Assembly: GCF_907165205.1 (NCBI RefSeq)
Contig: NC_058190.1
Span: 29,787,345-29,851,344, forward strand
Length of the DNA: 64,000 nt
Reading direction: 5' to 3'
Source of the DNA: Coccinella septempunctata
Lineage: Eukaryota > Arthropoda > Insecta > Coleoptera > Coccinellidae
Under the pieces are notes generated by a model, which saw nothing but the letters and a program-made list of their open reading frames with translations, had not been told where the DNA came from and did not search any database. Position 1 is the stretch's first letter, and every line of letters starts with the position of its first letter. The position numbers were made by a program, and so were the translations under genes. Shown here piece by piece: positions 1-12,200 of this stretch.

Positions 1-136
1 AACACCAACCTCAAGGTAATCTAGAAATAATGATAAATAATTTTAAGATTAATTCATTACCTTCAGAATTCACAAAACTCTTCTCTCTTATTACTGAGAA
101 AATAATGTTCAAAATGTAGACGTTATCAAATTACAG

Positions 137-292
137 GTGATATTAGGATTACTGTTTCCTCTATATATCCTATCATTGGAGTTCAAGTCGAAAGAAGAGC
201 TTCAACTTATGCCACAGACCACCGAAGAACATATGGAACTAGAAAACGAAGACGATGATAAATCAGATTCTGAAAAAATTCCAGACGCAGAA
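137..292 (+). CDS. Trpm: Trpm exon: pre-S1 helix and acidic linker
   Basis: The acceptor ttacag ends at 136; the donor gtgagt starts at 293. It starts and ends in phase 0 (52 codons). It encodes a hydrophobic stretch followed by SLEFKSKEELQLMPQ and an acidic run (ENEDDDKSDSEK). This equals the ILSLEFK segment that precedes S1 in TRPM3-like proteins. Confidence 0.92.
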
Positions 293-3200
293 GTGAGTAA
301 CTCCGATTAATTGAAGAAAAAATGAATCAATGCTCCCTCTAATTTCATTGTGTTATTTATAGCATAAACTCATTAGGAACAACAAAAGGGTCGTACGAAA
401 TCACATTAAAGTGACACCTAAACCAAAACATTATATTATTCAATTCAAAACGAAAGTAAGGATATTTGGAAACATTTCGTTACACATTATTGTATTTTTT
501 CGTGACGTGCAGCACTTCATAGATTTATCGTGAGATCCAGCTTTAGCACTTTTGTATATACCTACGTTCTGATGTTGTCAAATATTTTCATCACTTGCAG
601 TTCGTATAGTTTTCTCTGTCGTGGGAAAATACTCCTAGGGAAAGGCGTTATTTTGTGATTCATACTATAAAATGACCAATTTTATCAACATTGAAATATT
701 TTTTAAGATGCTTACATCATACACTTATTATCCTGTACTGAAGAGAAAAATGTCGCTAAACTCTATTTATTAATCAATTAATGTTATGCTCTAAATCGTT
801 CTAAAACTGAAAAACTACCGTAATGTTAACAGAAAAACAATCTCGTCGAGAAAGAGTAGATGCTGACCATGGTTTCGGCCTCATTCGACCTCGTCAAAGC
901 AACACAAGTCATACACCTACGAAAATGGAACGAATTGACGGCCCCTTTGTTCGATGTTAATGATGTAGGATTTCAGGATATGATGTTGGAATATACACTA
1001 GCGACATCTGACAGGAAACGCGTACCAACTTGATTACTTTCTCTATCAGATGTGTTGCATTGACGAGGTCAAATGAGATCAAAACCATGGTCAGCATCCA
1101 CTCTTTCTAGACGAAATGGTATTTCTGTTGATACTTTGAGCGATTGCCAGTTCAATTTAGATCGTGACATTTTGTAATTTAATATCAGCGGGTGTTGCAG
1201 ATGCATACCATGGTATGAATCTGAATAAATCTCGTTTATTATTTACCTGCTTCACTCTTAAACTACAAGGCGTTAATAATTTATGATTGTTTGAAGCGAA
1301 TCTTCTTGTGAAATTGAAATACCATACAATTCGTCATTGTAGCACCGCTTTAACTGATTCATTCAAAATATTCTCTGCAATTTAAGCCACACTTGTAATT
1401 TCTGAGACTTACATCCCGAAAATAGTACAGCCCACATTTATGATGTGCCCAAAGTAAATTTTTATGTTTTTCAAGGTTTCACCTGTTCCCTACAATTCTT
1501 CAATCGAGGGAGAACTATACGAATCTACACTAGCTAAAATTTCGATCTGAAACTCTGTATGAATTTTGAATGCTTTTTTCACATGCTTGATGTTCAGATT
1601 CTCTTTTTATTGAACGTACTTTACAAATCAGATGATAATTAAATGAATCTATTATAGAAAAATGCGAGGACGTTGAGTATTCGAGGCAGAGCGACAAATC
1701 CACAAGGTGTAAAGGTAGAAGTTTGTAAACCTCTTGGGAATGACTGTGTAGTGCTTATTTGGGCTTTTCCGTTCTCCAAATTGATTTATCTTATTATTGA
1801 GTATTCGATTATAGTTGTTATCATTTTTATTACTCTTTATTTTCGAGTCACACCTGCAACTGTACCCCCACAGATGAATTTCCTACTGATGTTTTGTTTT
1901 TGTTCATGGCTTTCAATGGGTAGATCTTTGTTTCGACTGCTATAATTTCTGTAAACGTGATGAGTTATTTATGAATGGTTATCGTACTCGAATGCAAGCC
2001 CAACGGATCCACGCTCAGGATTAGGAATATTGCCATTTTCACCGCTTTCCGAACTATATTTCCAAGGTTGCTTGGCTTGAAAACGGGTGTTTAGATAAAA
2101 TATTTCTGATGGATTTCTCGAATTCAACAGGCTCTTCTTACGGAGACTTTCGGAAGAAGTGACGTTTTTTTACAAGAGAATGGAAAACCATTCGGAGGCT
2201 TGGAGGATGGTAGGGCATTTTCAGATTTCGGAAAAATGCCGAAGCAACGACAACTCAGGGTGAGGAAGAAGTTGTACGAGTTCTACACGGCACCAATCAC
2301 CAAGTTCTGGGCAAATTCTGTAAGTAATTTATGTATATCACGGTGTAAAAAGCATGAAGAAATAGGAATATACGCAGTTGTGGTAGTTTCACTTATTTAG
2401 TTTAGATAACCAACTAGATCGTGACCATATCTTGAGTTCTCCATACTAACAATAAGAAAATTAAACTCTTACGATCTTAAAGGTATAGGATGTATTGGAA
2501 GACACAAACAACTGCAAACACTTCATTCGTGCTCACAAAAAAACTAGACTAAAATCAACTCTGTTACTTTTCGATTCAAACCTGTCTCCTTTTAAAAATT
2601 TTAAAAGGACATCAATGAATTTTAACCACTGATTCTGATACATTGTGAATTCCCCAACTTTGGCCTTTTGTTCTTTTTTACAGTCCTTATAAATTGTTAC
2701 ATCGCAGTTGGCTTTGAATTTTTCCTTCTTTGCTACTCCATACTAACATAAATATCACGGAATTGCGAATTATAGCAGTCATTCTGCTCATTGTAATTTC
2801 TTTGATTAAAATTTCGTGAACTTTCTGTTTGTAACCGTAAAATTAATTGAAACCTGCAACATGAAAATCTTTCGATGCCTACAGTGGACTGTGATGATAC
2901 AATCATTACACCCTGTTCTTTTTCACATACAAGTTCTAGTATGAGAACAGAATCTGAAGGAAGTTTTAAGTTCAAGGAAAATGTATTATGAAACTGGCTG
3001 TTAGAACGAATTTTCAGATAAACAATCAGAATATCAGCAGCGAGGATTATATTATCACCTTGTATATTTTCTGTGGAAGCCCTTTGGGGAACGTGTGTCA
3101 GTTTCTGGATAATGCAACTGTTTGACACTTAAAAATATTTCAACAGTAGATTCTTGAAATATTTGTACGAGTAAAAGACTCACCCTGTATATTATTTCTA

Positions 3201-6200
3201 AATGATTATATGCCTCAAAACAGGCAAGCATACAGGAATTCTAATTAATTGATTAGTGAATACTGTTGAGGATAAATCAACATATTTGATAATTTTTTCA
3301 ACAATATTCACATAATAAGTTTCATGTATGCAAATCTAATATTCAAGTTATAATACATTGAAAACGAACCAGAAAATATTGTTAATAGCATGGAAATCGT
3401 CAAAACTTGAAAACTTTTTGAATTAATGTTATGGAAAACAGAACACCCAGTATATATATGATGATGTTCCTATTTAAAATGAATTGAGACTCAATTGCGT
3501 TTCTCTGCAAAAATAGAGGGAATCTTTATTAACAGTAACAAAACTCACAATATTACAAACCTGCAAAAATAGAGGGAAACAACATTTAAAGCCTCTAATT
3601 CAACCTTCTTCAATATAATTGTTAAATTGAATCTATTTATTATGACAATTCGAAAAAACTTCAAAATTTATTATAAAGTGTCAGTTCGGCCATTCCAGGT
3701 AACGCGAATATAATATTTAAGAAAAGCTCTGCGATTTTAATGCTTTTCTTTACATCTCCCCCCCACAAACTAGAATGTACGTACTCGTTCATTCATTAAC
3801 AAACACTGGACACAATTTCGTTATGTGAAAAAGATTTGATTCTGCTCTTCTGTGTCCAGTATCAACTTGATAGATTGAATCGGAAATCTTCTTCAGAATT
3901 TCGAATGGTCCAATCCTCAATTCTTCCAATTTCTTCCTATTGAGCCGATTTCCATTTTCTACATAGACTAGGTCTCCCTCTTTGAATTTATATTCTTTCC
4001 TGTGTGAGTCGAAATTTTTTTTATTATATTCATGTGATCTCACTGAATTTTGAAATGCTATTTTCCTATCTCTTTCTAAAATTTCTCTGGTACATCTTGA
4101 TTTTAATTCACTTGGTAGAATGTTAATATTTTCGCCTTCCAAAAGATATTTTGGAGCAAACTTCGTGACTGTGTGTTCCGTTTCATTATATTTTTCTACA
4201 CATTTCTGTGCAATAGAAGACCATGCAGTTTTTTTATCACTTTCATTAATTTTACATCTAATTTTATTAACCAAAGTTTGATTTAATCTTTCATTAAGAC
4301 CATTTGAAAATGGTGCATCCACAGCAGTAAAAACCAATTTTATATTCTCTGTCATGACGAATTGTTTGAATTCTTTCGAATTTATACCAGGATATTGGTC
4401 CGTCAATACCATATCAATATTGTAAGCTGGTGTCACTTTTTTCAACAGTTTTATGAAATCACCAGAGCTTTGATTTCTCGATGTTGATATGTAGGCGTAT
4501 CTCGTAAAATGATCCACAAGAAGATGTAAGTATTTTTTTGTAGACCGCAATCCTCCAAATCCTCCAATGGTATCAATAGACACAATTTCAAAGGGTCGTG
4601 TTGCTGGACCTAATTGTGACATTAACCCAAATTTTGGTTTTCTCCTTGATTTATTCCTAATGCAAATTTCACATTCATCACAAATTTTTTCAATGTTTCT
4701 GTTGATATTGTCTGCTGTATAAAACGGTGTTATTTTATTTTTCATCTGTGTCTGTCCAATGTGGCAGTAGAGATCATGGACATTTTTAATTAAAGTTTTG
4801 CTGAATTTTTCCGACAGCATAATTTTTTTTCCTCTCTTATTCCGTTTGTAATAGATTCCATTTTCTAATATTAGTCTTCCATTTTCTAAATTTAAATTGT
4901 TGTTTTGGTCATTTTTAATATCTTCAAGGTTTATCAAATTAACTACTTTTAAAAAATCGTCATTATTTTCATAAGATTCTAAAACTGGATTCCTACTCAG
5001 ACAGTCAGCTTCTTGATTTGATTTTCCTGGGTTATATTTTATTTTTAAATTGTATTGGGATAAATAATATATTAAATCTCCTAGTTCCTCGTCAGTTCTA
5101 GCCTTAATATTCATATTTTCTAATGGTTTATGATCTGAGTAGACTACGAATTCTTTTCCCATCAGCCAATGTTGCCAATATTTCACAGCTTCTTTTATTG
5201 CTAGACATTCTAGATATATTGCCTTCTTCTTTTTTTGCGCTTCATTTAATTTTTTTGAAAAATAAGCTACCGGTCTGCTGTCCCCGTTTTCATCTTCTTG
5301 TTTCAGCACCGCCCCCACTCCTTTGATACTAGCATCTGTATAAATGCTTATTGGTAATTCAGGATCGAAAATTTTCAGGAATGGTTCAGAACATAGCAAT
5401 GATTTAATTTTATTGAAAGATTCTTGGCATTCTCTAGACCATATAAATTTCACATCTTTCCGCAATAAATTATGTAATGGATCCAGAATGACTGCACTTT
5501 TTGGAACAAACTTATGGTAAAAATTTATTTTTCCTAAGAATTGACGTATATTTTTTTTTGTAACAGGTATTGGAAAATTTTTCACAGCTGTTAAATTATC
5601 TTTCAGGGGTCTAATTGAATTGTTTTCTATTATATGACCTAAATATTTGGCATGATTATTCGCAAAATTACATTTCGAAAATTTTAGTCTGAAACCTTCT
5701 CTATGAATTGCTTCCAACAATCTCGATAGATGTGATAAATGTTCTTCAAAACTTTTCGAAAAAATCAATATGTCGTCTATAAAATTAACTGCAAAATCAC
5801 ATAGTTTGTATTTTCTTAAAATGTTACTCAATATCCTTTGAAAAATAGCTGGAGCAGTCCTCAATCCAAATGGCAGACATGTCCATTGAAAATGACCTTC
5901 TTGTGTTACAAATGCAGTTTTATATCTATCTTGAATTTTTAAAGGAATTGACCAGAATGCGGAATTTACGTCAAAAGTAGAGAAATATTTACAATTCACT
6001 GTTTTAATCATTAAATCCTCAATCAAAGGAAAGGGTTGTGATTGAGGAACGACAATTTTGTTCAATTCTCTGAAATCTATACATAACCTTGTTTTTCTGC
6101 CGTCTTCTTTTTTATAAGCCAGAGTTACAGGAGCAGCAAATGGACTATAAGATTCTTCAATCAAATTTTTTTCTAATAATTTTGATACTTGATTCTCTAT

Positions 6201-9200
6201 TTCTTTTCTGTCTTCATTTGAACATCTATATGGACGTTTGTAACAGTATTTATCTACCATTAGGTCGATATGAGCTTCATAATATCTTACAGCTCCAACA
6301 TCATATTTATCTTTCGCAAATACTGATTTATATTTTTCTATCAATTTATTTATTTCAGATTCTTTGTATATATCTAAATGATTGACGAATATCTCAAATT
6401 CATCTGTATTTATATGCTCATTGAAATTTATCTCATATCTATTCACATTTTCATGTTCATCAGAATTTGAAAAATAATTCTCTTCATTCTTTTCACCTTG
6501 TACATTAGGAATATCTAAAATTTTTGAATTCAGAGAATTGTTTTCAACAAAGTTTCTTAAGATCATATTCTTTTGTTCCAGATCCTCAAATTGTGTGATC
6601 TTCAAGTCTTGATCTTGTACTAATTTGAAATTTTTAATGCAATCCAAACCAATTAAAAAATCATAACTGAAATTTTCATTGTCTACTACATAAATGTCCA
6701 TAATTTTTTCTATATTGAAGATTTTGATTTTAAGGGTTACCATACCTTTTGTTTTTCCATCACCATTAATAGTCCTCAAGTTCACTATCTGTATGTTACT
6801 AGCAATTTTTGTTGACTGTATCTTCAATAATTTTGCATTAATCAACGATACATTCGAACCTGAATCATATACTCCAAAAACTTCATGAATATCATTCAAT
6901 AGTAACCTGACCTTTATTAATGGTGGCACATCTAGTTTTTTTGGATTCTTTTCATTCAATTCAATCTCCAATGCAGTGTTATTCACGGTCTTCAAAACTC
7001 CCCCATGGTTTTCCTTTTTGAACCAGCAATTCTTCTCAGGATGAAAACGTTTACCTTTTTCTTTACTAATACAAATTTGGCATGGTTTTTTTTCATCATT
7101 TCGTTTGGGTTTTTCCTCAGGATTCATAGTTTTTCTTTTGTCGTATTTATTACTATTATTCTTTGCAACCAAATGTTCAAGTTTTCCAATTTCATTATAA
7201 AGATCTTCAGTTTCTCGTAAAATTTCTCTATCAATTTTATCTGCAACATAATTAGGTAGACCAAACGCTATTAGGTCTATAAGTGTCCCAGTATCGATTG
7301 ACTTCCTCACTTCTAATAATAATTTCTCTTTTTTCAAAGCATATTCAAGCAATGAACCTGCTTGATATTTGAAGGCTAAAGCATGTCTGGCTGGTGACCA
7401 TCCTTTGTTCGCGAAGGTATCACAAAAATTTCTCTCCCATATATTCCATTCTGATTCTATCGAATATTTAATCATCATACAGCTGTACCACTCTGCTCCG
7501 GAAAATTGCAAGAAATGTTTTAAAATTTCAATTTTCTTTTTGTCCTCATTTACTTGGAAACGTTCACATTCTTTATTAAAATTTTCAATCCATTGGTTTG
7601 CATTCAAATTTCTGCCAGTGAATTTCTCTATCATGAAATCATTCGCAACTTGTCCTAAATTCTGTGATTGAAATTGGGTTGGCTTATAGTTGATTAACTT
7701 CTCTACCAAATTTTCCAAGATTTTTTCTGAGCCAGTTGGGATAGATTTATCAGTATTTGTTTCTACCTTGATCTCTTCCAAATAAATATCATCAAACTGT
7801 ACATTTTTCTCTTCATCCAAATAAGTTTTCGATATATCTTCCGTTAGTTTTATCCATATTCTTCTTTTTTGATATCTTTTTGTTAATGATTTTTTTACTT
7901 TCACATAGTTTGGAGTGTTAATAAGTTGCTGGTGCAAATTAACTGGTTGGTATTCATCTGGTAATTCAAAAACCTCTCCATCAGTTGTTGCTATTGAAGT
8001 TACACATATAATGTTTGATTTTCCATCCGCTGTTGGTTTTACGGTGAAATCAAATCTCAGTTTATCCATGATTTGTGGAATAGATGCAGAAAATGTTGTT
8101 TTATAATGAAGTTCCTATTTAAAATGAATTGAGACTCAATTGCGTTTCTCTGCAAAAATAGAGGGAATCTTTATTAACAGTAACAAAACTCACAATATTA
8201 CAAACCTGCAAAAATAGAGGGAAACAACATTTAAAGCCTCTAATTCAACCTTCTTCAATATAATTGTTAAATTGAATCTATTTATTATGACAATTCGAAA
8301 AAACTTCAAAATTTATTATAAAGTGTCAGTTCGGCCATTCCAGGTAACGCGAATATAATATTTAAGAAAAGCTCTGCGATTTTAATGCTTTTCTTTACAT
8401 ATATTAAGTAATTTATCACAAAAATGTTATATAGACTAGTGTTAGATGAGTCGACAAAAATTTTTTTTTTTTTTTAGTATGTCATTTATTTGGAGAAATT
8501 ACAATCTACTCATAAGGTATTAAGTAATTTTGATGTAAGTTACAACATGAAAGTGAAATGTCCAGTGACATTTCTACTTATTCTGCACTAGTCTAGTGGT
8601 GCTGTGGGAGATCTTCAGGCCATGATTTTTTGAGTCTTCTGATGTTTGGTCCTCCTGCGTACAGATTCTGGATAAGATCGTTAGAGTGTCCCTGTAGTCG
8701 TTCTTGGTATTTAGCAGAGGCGGTTTTGATGACATCAGTTACGTATGGGATTTCGAGATCTTCATGTAATCTTTGGTTTCTAACGTACCATGGTGCGTTA
8801 GCTATCGTTCGAAGAGTTTTTGATTGGAATCTCTGAATTATTTTAATTCTCGTTGGTTTCGCACAACCCCATAATTGTACGCCGTATGACCATATCGGTT
8901 TTAAAATTGCTTTGTACACTGTCATTTTGTTTTGGATGGATAGTTTTGATTTTTTTCCGATTAACCAGTACATTTTTTTGAGTTTGATGTCAAGATGTTT
9001 TCTTTTTGCTAATATATGTTTTTCCCATGTGAGCCGTTGATCTAGGTGCATGCCTAGGTATTTTACTTCCTTTTTGGTAGGTATTGCTTTTCCATTTAAA
9101 GTTACTTTGGGGCAAGTGCTGGTTCTTGTGGTGAATATGACTTGGACTGATTTGGTCTGATTTATGGTCATCCTCCATGTTTTGTACCAGTTGTCAAGTT

Positions 9201-12200
9201 TGTTTAGGTGATCTTGAATGTTTTTGGAGGTGGCCAAGGGGTCGTCATCTGAGGACAGTATAGCTACATCATCAGCAAATGCAGCAATGGTTGTATTCGG
9301 AGTTTCGGGCAGGTCAGCTGTGTAAAGTAGGTACAGGAAAGGCCCTAGGACACTTCCTTGTGGTACGCCAGATTTGAGGGAAAAGTATCCTGATGTTTCA
9401 TCATTGTATTTGACGGAGCACTTTCTATCGGAGAGGTAGGACTTCAGTAAAAGGTAATAGTTGTTATTAAGGTTTCTTTTTATTTTATAAAGCAAACCTG
9501 AATGCCAAACTTTGTCGAATGCCTGGGAGATATCTAGAAATACGCCGTTGCAATAGCATTTATTTTCAAGAGAGTTGGCTATTTCATTAACTATTCTGTG
9601 GGCTTGGTTAATTGTTGACATTTTTTGCCGAAATCCAAATTGGTAATCAGGAAGAAGGATGTTCGTTTCATGGTCCTCTTGAATTCTTTTTAGTAGCAGT
9701 CTCTCAAATATTTTTCCTGGTATTGACAGAAGGCTAATTGGTCTATATGACGCTGGTTCGTGTAGTGGTTTGCCATCTTTGTGTATCATAACCATGTGGG
9801 CATATTTCCATAATATGGGAAAGTAACTTAGATTTAGCATTCTATTGTAAATAGTGGTTAGGAGCACTATTGCTTTTTTTGGTAGCCTTTTGAGGATCTG
9901 TGCAGTTATCAAATCATAACCAGGGGCTTTGTTGTTTTTTAGTTTGCGTATTTCAGCTTTCACTTCTTTGGGAGTTATTGATTTGATTGGTAACGATAAT
10001 TGGCATGATGCTTCTAAAAACTCTTTGACATCGATTGTTAGCCCTGGTGTTCCTTCAGGTTCTACAAATACCTTAGACAGATGTGAAGCAAAGGCATCCG
10101 CCTTTTCTTTGCTTGATCGTGCCCAACCATTGTTTGTTCTTATCGGGCTGATATGTGGTGTTGGTCTTTTAAATTTTTTTGTGGCATTCCATAGGCTGTG
10201 ATCTGCTGTAGTCAAGCTTTCTGTGTAGGCTTCGAACGACGCATTTTGGACATCTCTTTGTGCTGCCGAGAGAACCCGAGTTAATCTTCTATACTGATGT
10301 AGATCGTTGATGTTTCGTGACCGTTGCCAAATTCGCCTTGCCCTTCTTTTTTCAGATATAAGTTGTCGTATGTGGAGAGGAGTGCTTAAATAATTTGATA
10401 CTTCTTGTGGGTTCAAGGGAGTAGCATGCCAAGCTGCTTGTTGAATCGTACTGGTGAAATGTTCCACTGCTTCATCTAATTGAGTTGGGTCTTTAATACT
10501 CATGTTGCTCAGGTTTTCAGTAATATAGTTGCTGAAGTGTTCCCATTTTGTATGTTTTGAGGCTAATTTGGGTGGAAGCTTTGTTTGTATGGGTATACTG
10601 TTTAGGCTAACAACAACAGGCGTGTGATCAGATGTTAAATCATAATGTGATTCCACTAGGCAATTTTGTGTTGGAATACCGTTCGCTACAAAAAAATCAA
10701 GAAGGTCAGGTAGTTTTCTTGGGTCTGTTGGCCAGTATGTGGGCTCTCCGTTTGAAAGGTGTTCATAATGTTTGTCAGTCATAGCCCGGTGTAGGTTACG
10801 CCCCTTGGTTGTTGTAAGTCTGGAGCCCCAAAATGTATTCTTGGCATTCCAGTCACCGCCTACAATGAATCGGCTTCCAAGAGTGCTGAAGAATTCCTTA
10901 TACGTGTCTGTTGAGATTGTATGTCGTGGTGGACAGTATACTGATGTTACGCATAGATTTCCGTTGTTGGTTTTGATCTTAACAGTCGTAGCCTGAATGG
11001 CGTTCGTTTGAAATTTTTCTAGTTCGTGATGGGATATGCATTTTTTTATTATTATAGCTGATCCTCCATGAGCAGTTCCATCAGGATGAATTGTGTGGTA
11101 GACTGTGTAGAATGGAATAGTAAATACTGTTCGACTGGTGAAATGTGTCTCAGAAATCAGTAGGATGTCCACCTTGTTGAGATCTAGGAATGTTTGGATC
11201 TCTTGTTTGCGATTCATCAGACCGTTGGCATTCCATGTTGCAATTCGGAGAATATTATTTGCCATTGCTTACAAGGGTAGTGAGTAGATTCAACATTATG
11301 GTGTTCTGGTTCAGTAGTTGTGTAAACAGGCTTTTGAATTCATCAAAAAATGCTGATAACTCCTGGTTAAGGTTGGAAGGTGTCTGTTCCTGATTTTTAT
11401 TAGTTGTCGCTTCAGCATAGGTTCGTGGAATTTGTGTTTGTGGTATTTGGTTGTTTGATGGTGTTTGGGTTTTTGGCGGAAGGCTTGAGGTATTAATTTG
11501 TGGGCGAATGGTGTTTCTGGGATGGCTTTTCTGTACAAGGTCTTTATATACTTGGCAACCCCTATAGTTGGCCGGATGATTACCGTTGCACAAGACGCAT
11601 TTTGCTGGTGTATTTTTCTGTTTTTGGCAAATTTTTGTGTCGTGTTGTTCTCCGCATTTTACGCAGTTGTAAGGTCTGTAACAGTATGCTTTGGAGTGGC
11701 CGTATCCCTGGCATCTCATACATTGTATCAATCCTCGCTTCTTTCTTGGTGGTTCTATGTTGATTCTGGTTCTATTTATAAATTGAATATCATAAACAGT
11801 TTTGTTGTTAGGTTGGGGCTCAAGATCAACGAAAAACATATGCAATGGTTCTCTTGTTGCTCTATGTTTCACATTTATTATGTTACGAACATTGTGTCCA
11901 GCTTCGTGAAGTTCGTTTTTGATTTCCTCAATCGGAACTGTGTGATGAAGGTTCCTAATGACCACTCTATATGCTCGTTCTTCGCGTATTTGGTAAGTGT
12001 GGTGGATTATTTCTTCCTTTCTCAGGTGTGCAGATAGTTTTCTGTAGGTGTCTACTGTGTGCGCGCTTATTTTAATTTTGTCGTTTGCTAGCACTCTTGT
12101 GTGAAATGAGTCTTTCTCTATTATCTGTGTGAAGCTATTCAACATTGCCTTATAGTCAGCAACGTCGTAGATAAAAATCGGTGGTGGAGTTGGCATTTTG

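Larger units (their letters stand above)
3462..8399 (-). mobile_element. Ty3/gypsy LTR retrotransposon, apparently complete
   Basis: 4938 bp with two 293-bp LTRs, a polypurine tract at 3755-3766 and one long ORF. The near-identity of the LTRs and the open ORF indicate a recent insertion. The bases after the 5' LTR (from 8106 downward) do not show a tRNA complement I recognise. The flanks (tatga left, tatat right) do not form a clear 4-5 bp target duplication, perhaps because the site is a TA-rich simple repeat. Confidence 0.93.

Noticed and set aside
1673..1945. 90-codon ORF as a separate gene
   Set aside because: Its first part coincides with the candidate 57-bp Trpm cassette exon; the remainder is intron-like with a splice donor at 1715.
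2588..2608. Perfect palindrome CCTTTTAAAA/TTTTAAAAGG as a regulatory site
   Set aside because: It is AT-rich and isolated within an intron; no supporting context.
3789..8069. Endogenous retrovirus (errantivirus with envelope)
   Set aside because: There is no third ORF between integrase and the 3' LTR; only about 35 bp separate the stop from the LTR, so this is a retrotransposon without envelope.
11498..12037. 179-codon ORF on the + strand
   Set aside because: It is antisense to the Jockey ORF1, whose zinc knuckles clearly mark the coding strand.
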